The position numbers and the translations under genes are program-made. The notes beneath the pieces are model-generated. The model had not been told where the DNA came from, did not search any database, and saw only the letters and a list, made by a program, of their open reading frames with translations. A stretch of DNA of 17,999 nucleotides from Halieaceae bacterium. GTDB taxonomy: Bacteria; Pseudomonadota; Gammaproteobacteria; Pseudomonadales; Halieaceae. Positions 6,602 to 14,571 of the stretch are shown here, piece after piece. Within the stretch, counting starts at the first letter, position 1, and each line of letters begins with the position of its first letter. The stretch covers positions 3,467 through 21,465 of the forward strand of contig WTJR01000016.1 in assembly GCA_011524755.1 (NCBI GenBank), written 5' to 3'.

Positions 6602-6785
6602 CTGACCTGGTGTATTTGCTAGACCGTCAGTCCTCGAGCCGATAAAGCACCACCCGGAGATGTCCACTTCTGGCTGTTGTGCAAGCCCGGCGCGACCGGG
6701 ACGCCTGATGCAGAATGGGGATCACCACCTTGAACCGCTACGGTTCAAGGGCGACACCGTCGGCGGTACTCTGGGTCAGACTCTA
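6602..6785 (+). ncRNA. ssrS: 6S RNA
   Basis: 6S RNA binds sigma-70 RNA polymerase holoenzyme by mimicking an open promoter and lowers transcription in stationary phase. The gene lies between zapA and the folate cyclo-ligase gene, its standard gammaproteobacterial place. The length of about 184 nt equals that of E. coli. Closing-stem strands CTGACC (6602-6607) and GGTCAG (6774-6779) are complementary. The conserved GAGCCGATA follows the 5' arm as in E. coli. The apical hairpin CCCGG-CGCGA-CCGGG (6686-6700) corresponds to the E. coli CUCGG/CCGAG tip. A perfect 10-bp hairpin with a 3-nt loop (6728-6750, containing TTGAACC and GGTTCAA) matches the E. coli CCTTGAACC element. The exact 5' and 3' ends are estimates. 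The downstream cyclo-ligase is probably made from the same primary transcript. Confidence 0.9.
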
Positions 6786-6804
6786 TCTTTGAGCTATTGC
6801 TGCC

Positions 6805-7362
6805 ATGCCAGACGTCAAACTAGCAGTTCGCAACGATGCGCTTGGTAAGCGTCGGGCACTATCCACTGAATCTCGAAAACAAAAAAGTCAGGCAATCGTT
6901 GACTCCCTCGTGAAACTAAGCCTTTTCAAGGACGCGCTGACAATCGCAACCTACTTGCCACTTCCGTCGGAAGTAGATCTGTCCCGCTTGCTCCGGTTAG
7001 AACATCGATCCAAATGTTTCGTCGCTCCTCGCACACTGCCAAACTTCGAGTTGAGTTTTCATCGAGTCACATCGAGCGATACGTTTGAGACGGGATTTGG
7101 CGGCGCACAGCAACCGACCGAAGCCGCAGACCTCGTGTCGCCAAGTGCAATAGATCTGTTTCTGGTGCCATTGGCAGCCTGTGATCGACAGGGAAATCGG
7201 TTGGGGTTTGGAAAGGGCTACTACGACAGGGCGCTGGCAGGTGCAACGGGATACAAACTGGGCATTGGGTTTCAGTGCCAGTTAGTGGACCACGTTCCCT
7301 TCGATTCTTACGACGTACCCATGAACGGGTTCCTCAGCGAAGAGGGGCTGATTCAGTTCTGA
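6805..7362 (+). CDS. fau: 5-formyltetrahydrofolate cyclo-ligase
   Basis: This enzyme (also called ygfA or MTHFS) uses ATP to convert 5-formyl-THF to 5,10-methenyl-THF, recovering folate from a storage form that inhibits folate enzymes. It has 185 residues (E. coli 182). The N-terminal KRRALS segment is the usual substrate/ATP-side start. The signature LVPLAACDRQGNRLGFGKGYYDR spans about 120-142, with the GFGKGYYDR nucleotide-binding loop at 134-142. The start at 6805 has no clear ribosome binding site, which is common when the gene is read from a 6S RNA precursor. The position directly after ssrS matches E. coli. Together with gcvH and serA it belongs to one-carbon metabolism. No terminator is recognised after the stop. 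Confidence 0.93.
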   Translation: MPDVKLAVRNDALGKRRALSTESRKQKSQAIVDSLVKLSLFKDALTIATYLPLPSEVDLSRLLRLEHRSKCFVAPRTLPNFELSFHRVTSSDTFETGFGGAQQPTEAADLVSPSAIDLFLVPLAACDRQGNRLGFGKGYYDRALAGATGYKLGIGFQCQLVDHVPFDSYDVPMNGFLSEEGLIQF

Positions 7363-7401
7363 CTTATCCAAAACGTAAGTATTGCGATGACGGCTGCGTG
7401 A

Positions 7402-7542
7402 CTAGTCTAAATCCTGCTGCCACGACTGACTGAGGTTGGTGCTTTTCGAGTCCTGCTCTCTTGCGGTTAGCGCGCTGGCTGTAATGACCACAACAAAACC
7501 GAGCAAAAGGACGCTAAACAACCCCGGCTTTCTTTTCCCCAC
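7402..7542 (-). CDS. Possible small single-helix membrane or secreted protein
   Basis: This 46-codon reading frame lies in the otherwise empty 291-bp gap between fau and ilvA. It has no ATG start. GTG at 7542 is proposed because GGGGA lies about five bases upstream, and an in-frame stop some 40 bases further up closes the frame. The product has a basic start (GKRKPG), a hydrophobic stretch of about 18 residues (FSVLLLGFVVVITASALT) and a short polar tail of about 20 residues ending QQDLD. This is the layout of a single-pass inner-membrane protein with its N-terminus inside, or of an uncleaved or weakly cleaved signal peptide. I do not recognise a family. It reads in the same direction as the upstream ilvA. 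A basic-hydrophobic-polar layout is more ordered than expected by chance, but a short ORF in a gap can be spurious. Confidence 0.45.
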   Translation of the reverse strand: MGKRKPGLFSVLLLGFVVVITASALTAREQDSKSTNLSQSWQQDLD

Positions 7543-7653
7543 AACTTCCCCACTGCTTTTCTGGTTCTTCGTACTGCTTTCTTATTGACAGCTTTTACTA
7601 TCCCTGAGTGCTCACTTATTCCTGCGAGCTCGAAACATCATAGTGGTAATTTT

Positions 7654-9183
7654 TCACAAAGCAAGTGGCTTTAAATAGGCTTGGTAGGCCGGATTTTCCG
7701 TTTCTTCCCAATAACGGAAGCCAACCTGATCGAGCCTGGCAGTGAGTTTGGAGCGGTCGTGATCGCAATCAGTGAAACCGACCAGGATCCGACCATAGGC
7801 CGCGCCGTGGTTACGGTAGTGGAACATGGAGATATTGAAGTCCGATCCGAGGGCATTGAGGAACTTCATCAGGGCGCCGGGCCGTTCAGGGAACTCAACG
7901 CGAAAAACGCGCTCCTCGCTCTCCCTGAGCGTCATTTTCCCACCGATCATATGCCTTACATGTAACTTGGCCATTTCATTGTCGGTTAAGTCGACCGCGC
8001 TGTAGCCCTGACTCTCCAGCTTACGTACTAAGTCTTCTACATCATCGCTTTGTGGCGCGACCGTCAGACCGACAAACACCCGGGCTGTCTGCTCATCAGT
8101 ACCACGGTAGTTAAACTCCGTGATGTTGCGTTTACCGACCGTGCCACAGAATGCCTTAAAGGCCCCCGGTACTTCGGGAATAGTCACGCTGAGAATCGCT
8201 TCGCGGCGTTCACCAATATCCGTGCGTTCCGAGATGTATCTCAAGCGATCAAAGTTGGTATTTGCACCGCTTAGCACCGCCACCACCGATGCTCCGGTTA
8301 CATTGTGTTCCGACAGGTAGGTCTTCATGCCGGCAATGGCGAGGGCGCCGGCAGGCTCAGCAATAGCTCGCGTATCGTCAAAAATATCCTTAACCGCCGC
8401 ACACATTTCATCTGTTGTGGCCGTGATGATGTCATCGACGTATTGCTCGATGACACGATGCGTCTCCTGACCCACACGCGCAACCGCACAGCCATCAGCG
8501 AACAAGCCGACCTCCGACAAAGTGACTCTCTCACCGGCTCGCCTTGCCGCCAGTGCGCAGGCCGCATCAGCAGGCTCCACGCCGATCACCTTCACATCCG
8601 GCCAGGTATGTTTCAAGAAGACCGCCATGCCCGATAGCAAGCCGCCACCGCCACAGGGAATGAACACATAGTCAGCGGGTTTAGGTGATTGCTGAGTAAC
8701 CTCAACACCCACGGTGCCTTGACCCGCAATCACGGCGGGATCGTCAAAAGGGTGCAGATAGGTGGCGCCTCGCTCCTCGACTAGGCGATTTGCAAATTCG
8801 GACGCCTGATCGAACGCATCACCTTGGAGCACAACGTGAGCGCCGCGCCGCCGAACTGCCTCAACTTTTATCGAGGGCGTGGTGACTGGCATGACAATCG
8901 TCGCCTGTACACCAAGCTTCTGCGCGGCTAGCGCGACACCCTGTGCATGATTACCCGCAGAGGCGGCAACCACACCGCGGGCACGCTCCTCATCCGAAAG
9001 CGATGCCATTTTGTTGTAAGCGCCACGGCACTTGAAGCTGAAGATTGGCTGAAGGTCTTCCCGCTTTAATCGCACGTCACAGCCCATCCGCTCGGATAAC
9101 GTCGGTGCACGCGTCAACGGTGTCTGAGCGGCGACGTCGTAAACGTCGGCTTTGAGAATGTTCTCGATGTAGGGGTCTGTCAT
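7654..9183 (-). CDS. ilvA: Biosynthetic threonine ammonia-lyase (threonine deaminase)
   Basis: IlvA is a PLP enzyme converting threonine to 2-oxobutanoate and ammonia, the first step of isoleucine synthesis, and is allosterically inhibited by isoleucine. With ATG at 9183 it has 509 residues, close to E. coli IlvA (514). PLP lysine K51 is in FSFKCRGAY. SAGNHAQG at 75-82 and the phosphate-binding CGGGGLLSG at 177-185 are intact. The C-terminal third (about 325-505) holds two ACT-like regulatory repeats, each with an F.E.PGA.. or IPEVPGAF-type turn, which marks the biosynthetic form and not the short catabolic TdcB. GTG at 9195 is an alternative start; neither start has a good ribosome binding site. 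It follows fba by 66 bp in the same direction. No leader peptide rich in branched-chain codons is seen, so classical attenuation is unlikely. Confidence 0.95.
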   Translation of the reverse strand: MTDPYIENILKADVYDVAAQTPLTRAPTLSERMGCDVRLKREDLQPIFSFKCRGAYNKMASLSDEERARGVVAASAGNHAQGVALAAQKLGVQATIVMPVTTPSIKVEAVRRRGAHVVLQGDAFDQASEFANRLVEERGATYLHPFDDPAVIAGQGTVGVEVTQQSPKPADYVFIPCGGGGLLSGMAVFLKHTWPDVKVIGVEPADAACALAARRAGERVTLSEVGLFADGCAVARVGQETHRVIEQYVDDIITATTDEMCAAVKDIFDDTRAIAEPAGALAIAGMKTYLSEHNVTGASVVAVLSGANTNFDRLRYISERTDIGERREAILSVTIPEVPGAFKAFCGTVGKRNITEFNYRGTDEQTARVFVGLTVAPQSDDVEDLVRKLESQGYSAVDLTDNEMAKLHVRHMIGGKMTLRESEERVFRVEFPERPGALMKFLNALGSDFNISMFHYRNHGAAYGRILVGFTDCDHDRSKLTARLDQVGFRYWEETENPAYQAYLKPLAL

Positions 9184-9249
9184 CGCAAGCGGCACAGCGG
9201 CAAAACGCGAAGTTTACGCGAATATTAACTGCCGCGCCGCCTCGCGCTG

Positions 9250-10299
9250 CTAAATGCTCCCCGCGCTGTAGCGCTCCTGCATTTCAGCCAATGACAGGGG
9301 CTTGATTTTGGATGCATGCCCGGCACAGCCGAAGGCCTCGTATCGGGCAATGCAAATATCGCGCATCGCAATGAGACTCTCCTTGAAGTACTTCCGCGGG
9401 TCGAACTCAGCAGGATTCTCTGCAAGGAAGCGACGAATCGCCCCCGTTGACGCCAATCGTAAATCCGTGTCGATGTTGACCTTGCGGACACCGTGCTTAA
9501 TGCCCTCGACCACCTGCTCAACGGGTACACCATAGGTCTCGGGGATTTGGCCTCCGTACTCGTTAATGATGGCTAGCCAATCCTGCGGCACCGCAGACGA
9601 GCCATGCATTACCAAGTGCGTATCTGGAATGCTGGCGTGAATCGCCTTAATCCGATCGATCGCGAGAATGTCCCCGGTAGGTGGGCGCGTGAACTTGTAG
9701 GCACCGTGACTCGTCCCACAGGCAATGGCCAGGGCGTCGACACCAGTATCAGCAACAAACTGCTTGGCCTCATCGGGATCAGTGAGCATTTGATCGTGCG
9801 TCAACTTCCCTGCGGCGCCGACGCCATCTTCCTCGCCTGCCTCGCCGGTCTCTAACGAGCCTAGGCAGCCCAATTCGCCCTCAACCGACACCCCGCAAGC
9901 ATGTGACATCTCTACCACCTGTGCCGTTACCTGCGCGTTGTAGTCATAATCCATGGGGGTCTTGCCGTCCGTACCCAACGACCCATCCATCATCACCGAG
10001 GTAAATCCCAGCTGTATGGATCGCTGACACACGGAGGGAGACGTTCCATGGTCTTGGTGAACCACAATGGGCACATCCGGAAATTCGGTCGCTGCCGCAT
10101 CCATCATCGCCCGCAGAAACGGGGCACCGGCATACTTCCTCGCACCGGCACTGGCTTGCATGATGACGGGCGCATCGCAGTGAGCAGCAGCCTCCATAAT
10201 GGCGCGAGTTTGCTCGAGATTATTGACGTTAAAGGCCGGCACACCGAACTGATGCTCCGCAGCGTAATCCAGTAACTGCCTCATGCTTATTAGTGCCAT
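9250..10299 (-). CDS. fba: Class II fructose-1,6-bisphosphate aldolase (type B, CbbA/Fda-like)
   Basis: This zinc-dependent aldolase interconverts fructose-1,6-bisphosphate with dihydroxyacetone phosphate and glyceraldehyde-3-phosphate; related enzymes also use sedoheptulose bisphosphate. It has 349 residues. HQDHG at 81-85 holds catalytic D83 and zinc ligand H84. EGELG is at 140-144. GTSHGAYKF starts at 195 with zinc ligand H198, and MHGSS at 231-235 has H232. KVNIDTDLR is in the C-terminal third. The GTSHGAYKF and CLGSLETG segments place it in the class IIB group with Pseudomonas Fda and CbbA, not with E. coli FbaA. ATG at 10299 has AGAGGA seven bases upstream. It follows pgk by 21 bp and closes the tkt-epd-pgk-fba run. 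Confidence 0.95.
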   Translation of the reverse strand: MALISMRQLLDYAAEHQFGVPAFNVNNLEQTRAIMEAAAHCDAPVIMQASAGARKYAGAPFLRAMMDAAATEFPDVPIVVHQDHGTSPSVCQRSIQLGFTSVMMDGSLGTDGKTPMDYDYNAQVTAQVVEMSHACGVSVEGELGCLGSLETGEAGEEDGVGAAGKLTHDQMLTDPDEAKQFVADTGVDALAIACGTSHGAYKFTRPPTGDILAIDRIKAIHASIPDTHLVMHGSSAVPQDWLAIINEYGGQIPETYGVPVEQVVEGIKHGVRKVNIDTDLRLASTGAIRRFLAENPAEFDPRKYFKESLIAMRDICIARYEAFGCAGHASKIKPLSLAEMQERYSAGSI

Positions 10300-10320
10300 G
10301 TTATGTTCCTCTAGCCCGGG

Positions 10321-11475
10321 TCACTGATCCTGATGTTCGTACAAGATGGCAACGGCGGGTAGCTCTTTGCCCTCTACAAACTCTAAAAACGCACCGCCGC
10401 CAGTCGAAATATACGAAACGCGGTTCGCGATATCGAATTCATCAATGGCAGCTAGCGTATCGCCCCCACCCGCCAACGAGAATGCCGAGCTGTCGGCGAC
10501 GGCTGAAGCCAATGCCCGAGTCCCTTCGGCAAAGGCCGGAAACTCAAAGACGCCCACGGGACCGTTCCACAGGATCGTCCCAGCAGCCAACAAGACCTCG
10601 GACATCTGCGCTTGCGACAGAGGGCCCACGTCTAAAATCATGTCGTCCGCTGAGACGTCAGCCGCCAGCTTAACCGTTGCTTCAGCTGTCTCGCTGAACT
10701 CCTTTGCGACCACAACATCAATCGGTAAGGGAATATGCGTCTTGGCCATCAACGCTCGCGCTGTCGGAATAAGATCAGGCTCATGGAGCGACTTGCCCAC
10801 CGGATAGCCCGCCGCCGCCAAGAACGTATTAGCAATCCCGCCTCCGACCAGTAGCTGGTCACATAGCTCAGACAGGCGCTCCAGGACGGCCAGCTTAGTC
10901 GACACTTTCGAGCCCCCAACAACGGCCACCATCGGTGACGCGGGTTCACTCAGCGCGCGACCGAGAGCATCAAGCTCACCAGCCAGCAACGGGCCAGCGC
11001 AGGCTTGAGGGGCAAATTTGGCGACACCGTGTGTCGATGCTTGCGCGCGATGAGCCGTGCCGAAGGCATCCATGACAAACACATCGCAAAGACCCGCGTA
11101 ACGTTTCGCCAACTCGTCGCTATTCGCCTTTTCACCGACATTGAAACGAACATTTTCTAGCAGCCAGACGTCACCTGCCTGTGGCGCATCAGTCGGCCAC
11201 TCGGACTTCAGCGTGACCGGCAGGCCCAGCAGCGCAGACAACGCATCGGCAACGGGTGACAGCGAGAACTCGTCGGAGGGCTCACCTTCAACGGGCCTAC
11301 CCAAATGCGACATCAGGATGACGCCTGCACCAGCCGCAACCGCAGCCTCAATCGTTGGAACCGCAGCTCGTAAGCGAGCGTCATTCGCTACTCGCCCATC
11401 GCGCAGCGGGACATTGAGATCCTCTCGAATCAGAACGCGTTTCCCTGCGAGCGAAAGCTGGTCCATCGACAGCAT
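10321..11475 (-). CDS. pgk: Phosphoglycerate kinase
   Basis: Pgk transfers phosphate between 1,3-bisphosphoglycerate and ADP in glycolysis and gluconeogenesis. With ATG at 11475 it has 384 residues (E. coli 387). The N-terminal substrate domain shows RVLIREDLNVPL (13-24), MSHLGRP and LLENVRF. The C-terminal nucleotide domain shows VVGGSKVSTK, WNGPVGVFE and the terminal STGGGAFLE. The frame stays open upstream to 11604, but that extension overlaps the end of the dehydrogenase gene and has no family similarity. AAGGGG six bases upstream supports 11475. The 43-bp gap to the dehydrogenase gene holds only this ribosome binding site. Its product 3-phosphoglycerate is the substrate of SerA encoded upstream. 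Confidence 0.95.
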   Translation of the reverse strand: MLSMDQLSLAGKRVLIREDLNVPLRDGRVANDARLRAAVPTIEAAVAAGAGVILMSHLGRPVEGEPSDEFSLSPVADALSALLGLPVTLKSEWPTDAPQAGDVWLLENVRFNVGEKANSDELAKRYAGLCDVFVMDAFGTAHRAQASTHGVAKFAPQACAGPLLAGELDALGRALSEPASPMVAVVGGSKVSTKLAVLERLSELCDQLLVGGGIANTFLAAAGYPVGKSLHEPDLIPTARALMAKTHIPLPIDVVVAKEFSETAEATVKLAADVSADDMILDVGPLSQAQMSEVLLAAGTILWNGPVGVFEFPAFAEGTRALASAVADSSAFSLAGGGDTLAAIDEFDIANRVSYISTGGGAFLEFVEGKELPAVAILYEHQDQ

Positions 11476-11518
11476 AATTAACCCCTTTTCGTTTATATCT
11501 TGAATTCGTTTTAGTCTG

Positions 11519-12550
11519 CTAGCTGGATGACTCTTCGGCCACAAAATCCGACAGACGAAGGACGATATCGACCATGCGATTAACGAATGCCCACTCATTA
11601 TCAAACCAAATCATCAGCTTGATCAGACGGTCGTTCGATACCTGTGTCTGCGTCGTATCAACGATGCTCGACGCTTCCGCACCAAGAAAGTCACAGGACG
11701 CCAGTGGTTCGGTGTTAACTGCTAGCACACCATCAAAATCATCGAGTGACTCGCTTATTACCGCGTTGACCTCATGAGCCGAGGTGCTCTTATCGACAGA
11801 TAGGACGACATCGAGTGACGATACGTTGAGCGTGGGTACACGCAGTGCACGCGCACTAATTTTGCCTGATAGGTGAGGAAAGAAACGCTCAACCCCCTGC
11901 GCCAAGCCCGTCTCAACGGGAATGACCGAGTTAAAGGCCGCTCTGGTCTTCCTTAAATCAGTGTGGTGATACGCATCGATGACTGGCTGATCATTCATCG
12001 CAGAATGGATCGTGGTGACGATACCTGCGTTAATGCCAAACGCCCCATCAATCACCGAGAGCACCGGCATCAACGCATTACTGGTGCATGATCCAGCCGA
12101 GATAACGGACATATCAGGCGTCAGCAAGCTGTGGTTCAGGCCCCAAATAATGGTGCTGTCGACATCAATACTGGCGGGCTGCGAGAGCAGTACCCTACTG
12201 ACACCGTTGCCTAGATGCGCCGAGGCCGAGGCGCGGGTGAACTCAGTACCGGTGCAATCAATAACAATGTCGACTCCACGATCGCCCCAGAGCACATTTG
12301 ATGGCTCGGTCTCATGGCTTAAACGAGTGGGACGATCAGCGATTTGCAGTCCACCTTTGTCGAAAGCGACAGGGTAGGAGAACCGCCCGTGTGTGGAATC
12401 GTATTTGAGTAGGTGCACGACGGTTTCGACGTCTGCAACCTCATTGCACATGACCAGCTCGAGTGAATGCCTCGCATCATCGCGCTCATACATCCGACGA
12501 GCGAGAAGACGGCCGATGCGTCCTAGGCCGTTGATACCAACAGCGGTCAT
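11519..12550 (-). CDS. epd: Erythrose-4-phosphate dehydrogenase / GAPDH-family enzyme, Epd type
   Basis: This is a GAPDH-superfamily NAD enzyme of 343 residues. The dinucleotide motif GINGLGRIG is at 5-13. The catalytic cysteine is C155 in SCTSN (SCTTN is usual) and the catalytic histidine is H182 in TTIHSAMNDQ. It is called Epd and not GapA because TIHSAMNDQPVIDAYH, LRKTRAA and PVETGLAQGVERFFP match E. coli Epd, whereas GapA has a different sequence there. E. coli Epd oxidises erythrose-4-phosphate for pyridoxal phosphate synthesis, but some Epd-type enzymes work on glyceraldehyde-3-phosphate, and the position between tkt and pgk is compatible with both. ATG at 12550 overlaps the tkt TAA by one base (TAATG). 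The arrangement tkt-epd-pgk-fba is like Pseudomonas. Confidence 0.87.
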   Translation of the reverse strand: MTAVGINGLGRIGRLLARRMYERDDARHSLELVMCNEVADVETVVHLLKYDSTHGRFSYPVAFDKGGLQIADRPTRLSHETEPSNVLWGDRGVDIVIDCTGTEFTRASASAHLGNGVSRVLLSQPASIDVDSTIIWGLNHSLLTPDMSVISAGSCTSNALMPVLSVIDGAFGINAGIVTTIHSAMNDQPVIDAYHHTDLRKTRAAFNSVIPVETGLAQGVERFFPHLSGKISARALRVPTLNVSSLDVVLSVDKSTSAHEVNAVISESLDDFDGVLAVNTEPLASCDFLGAEASSIVDTTQTQVSNDRLIKLMIWFDNEWAFVNRMVDIVLRLSDFVAEESSS

Positions 12551-14571
12551 TAGCTGAGAATCACATCCTCAACTGCTTCGATGACGTTCTCGACCGTGAA
12601 ACCAAACTCCTTCATGAGTACAGGCCCTGGCGCAGATTCACCGAAGGAATTCATGCCAACCACTCGGCCATCGAGGCCGACGTACTTGTACCACCAATCT
12701 TGGTGAGAGGCCTCAACGGCTACTCGCGCCAGAAGATGGCTGGGCAGCACTGATTCACGGTATTCGACATCCTGTCGCTGGAAGACCTCGGCACATGGCA
12801 TAGACACTACGCGAACGCCGCGACCTGCAGCGGACAGCTTCTCAGCCGCCTCTATCGCAAGTGCAACCTCCGAACCGGTCGCGATGACAACTGCCTCGAG
12901 CTCGCCTTGCTCCTCTCGGAGGATATAAGCACCGCGCGTGACATCGGAAACACGCTCAGCCGCCCCGACCTGATGCGGCAGGGTTTGACGAGAAAATACC
13001 AAGGCTGAAGGTCCATCACTTCGCAGGATCGCTTGCTTCCATGCAATAGCGGACTCTACCGCGTCGCAGGGGCGCCAGGTATCTAGGTTGGGTGTTGATC
13101 GCATCGCCGTTAACTGCTCTACCGGCTGATGCGTTGGACCGTCCTCACCCAAGCCCACCGAGTCATGGGTAAAGACGTAAATAGCGCGCTGTTTCATGAG
13201 CGCCGCCATACGAACCGCATTTCGCGCGTATTCCATGAAGATAAGGAAGGTGCCACCGTAGGGAATGAATCCACCGTGCAGTGCAATGCCATTCATCATG
13301 GCTGCCATGGCGAATTCCCGAACGCCGTAATAAATGTAGTTGCCCTCGGCATCCGATGCATCGGCACCGGTAGCACCGGGCCACAATGTGAGGTTTGAAC
13401 CCGCCAAATCAGCGCTGCCACCCAGTAGCTCAGGCAATGTAGGTGCAATTGCTGCAATCGCCTGCTGTGAGGCCTTACGTGACGCAACATCAGACTCGTT
13501 CGCAACACACTGTGCGATGAAATCATCCACACCGGTTAAAAATTCTGCCGGTAACTCGCCAGCCATCCGCCGCTGAAACTCGTCGGCGAGCTCAGGACAA
13601 TCGCGCTTGTACGCATCAAACAGTGACTGCCAAGCGCCCTCAGCCTCGGCTCCGAAAGTACGTGCATCCCAGTGCGCATAAACATCGTCAGGCACGACAA
13701 ACGGGTCATGGCCCCAGCCCAGGGCCTCACGCGTCAGAGCGATTTCATCCGCACCCAAGGGTGCTCCATGACAGGACTCTGTGCCTTCCTTGTTGGGACT
13801 GCCTTTACCAATCGTTGTCTTACAACAAATGAGAGACGGGCGTGACGTTTCACCAACTGCCTCGTCAAACGCAGCTGCAACTGCGTCCGGATCATGGCCA
13901 TCCACGTCGCGAACGACATGCCAACCGTAAGCTTCAAACCGAGCGGGCGTGTCATCGGTGAACCAGCCCTCGATTTCTCCATCGATTGAGATCCCGTTAT
14001 CGTCATAAACGACGTTGAGCTTCCCTAGACCCAGGGTGCCCGCCAGTGAACAGGCCTCGTGACTGATACCCTCCATCAAGCAACCGTCACCAACAAAACA
14101 CCAGGTGCGGTGATCGACAACCCGGTGACCTTCTTTGTTGAAGCGAGCGGCCATGAGCTTTTCTGCAACCGCCATACCTACGGCATTGGCGAGACCCTGG
14201 CCTAGCGGCCCGGTGGTGGTTTCAACACCCGGGGTATAACCGTATTCGGGATGTCCGGGCGTCTTGCTATGCAACTGACGGAAGTCTTTGATGTCGTCTA
14301 TGGACAGGTCAAAACCAGTGAGGTGCAACAGCGAATAAATCAGCATAGAGCCGTGCCCATTGGAGAGCACGAAGCGATCCCGGTCTGCCCAATCAGGATT
14401 AGCGGGATTGTATTTCAGATACCCGGTCCACAAGACTTCAGCGATGTCTGCCATCCCCATGGGGGCGCCAGGGTGTCCTGTATTAGCTTTCTGAACAGCA
14501 TCCATGGAGAGCGCTCTAATGGCGTTTGCTGCGTGCTGTCGAGTTACGGTTGAGCCATTAACTTCCTGCAA
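12550..14571 (-). CDS. tkt: Transketolase
   Basis: Transketolase uses thiamine diphosphate to move two-carbon units between sugar phosphates of the pentose phosphate pathway. Numbering from the chosen start, it has 673 residues (E. coli TktA 663). Conserved ANAIRALSMDAVQKANTGHPGAPMG includes H32, followed by SNGHGSM with H73 and GPLGQG at 121-126. The ThDP motif starts GDGCLMEG at 161 and ends at N192. The pyrimidine domain has FTHDSVGLGEDGPTHQP. The N-terminus is uncertain. TTG at 14571 is chosen because GAGGA (14583-14579) lies seven bases upstream. GTG at 14619 has no ribosome binding site. A well-placed AGGA plus ATG at 14558 is out of frame and stops after four codons, which may point to a one-base deletion. 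The gene is first in the tkt-epd-pgk-fba run, downstream of serA. Confidence 0.94.
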   Translation of the reverse strand: MQEVNGSTVTRQHAANAIRALSMDAVQKANTGHPGAPMGMADIAEVLWTGYLKYNPANPDWADRDRFVLSNGHGSMLIYSLLHLTGFDLSIDDIKDFRQLHSKTPGHPEYGYTPGVETTTGPLGQGLANAVGMAVAEKLMAARFNKEGHRVVDHRTWCFVGDGCLMEGISHEACSLAGTLGLGKLNVVYDDNGISIDGEIEGWFTDDTPARFEAYGWHVVRDVDGHDPDAVAAAFDEAVGETSRPSLICCKTTIGKGSPNKEGTESCHGAPLGADEIALTREALGWGHDPFVVPDDVYAHWDARTFGAEAEGAWQSLFDAYKRDCPELADEFQRRMAGELPAEFLTGVDDFIAQCVANESDVASRKASQQAIAAIAPTLPELLGGSADLAGSNLTLWPGATGADASDAEGNYIYYGVREFAMAAMMNGIALHGGFIPYGGTFLIFMEYARNAVRMAALMKQRAIYVFTHDSVGLGEDGPTHQPVEQLTAMRSTPNLDTWRPCDAVESAIAWKQAILRSDGPSALVFSRQTLPHQVGAAERVSDVTRGAYILREEQGELEAVVIATGSEVALAIEAAEKLSAAGRGVRVVSMPCAEVFQRQDVEYRESVLPSHLLARVAVEASHQDWWYKYVGLDGRVVGMNSFGESAPGPVLMKEFGFTVENVIEAVEDVILS
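14544..14558 (-). other. Out-of-frame ATG mini-ORF (MAQP-stop) with strong ribosome binding site at the tkt start
   Basis: On the minus strand AGGA, five bases, then ATG at 14558-14556 form the best translation start in the region, but the frame reads only Met-Ala-Gln-Pro-TAA. One extra base after the fourth codon (for example CCGTTAAC in place of CCGTAAC) would join it to the tkt frame as MAQP-x-TRQHAANAIRALS, an N-terminus close to the normal transketolase length. It is therefore a frameshifted tkt start, a sequencing error, or a real mini-ORF. Confidence 0.35.

Noticed and set aside
6660..6848. A 62-codon open frame on the plus strand between zapA and fau
   Set aside because: It overlaps the 6S RNA gene, whose paired stems explain the sequence, and it runs into the start of fau.
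9197..9235. Nested inverted repeat (GCGGCA/TGCCGC outside, CGCG/CGCG inside) between fba and ilvA as a terminator
   Set aside because: The stems are short with long loops, and no T-run follows the outer stem on the minus strand. It is too weak to call an intrinsic terminator.
11476..11604. N-terminal extension of the pgk frame by 43 residues
   Set aside because: It overlaps the 3' end of the dehydrogenase gene, has no Pgk similarity, and a good ribosome binding site precedes 11475.
9250..14571. Calvin-cycle (cbb) operon, because tkt, a GAPDH-family gene, pgk and a CbbA-like aldolase are together
   Set aside because: No RuBisCO, phosphoribulokinase or bisphosphatase gene is present, and the dehydrogenase is Epd-type. 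The same set occurs in heterotrophic Pseudomonas.
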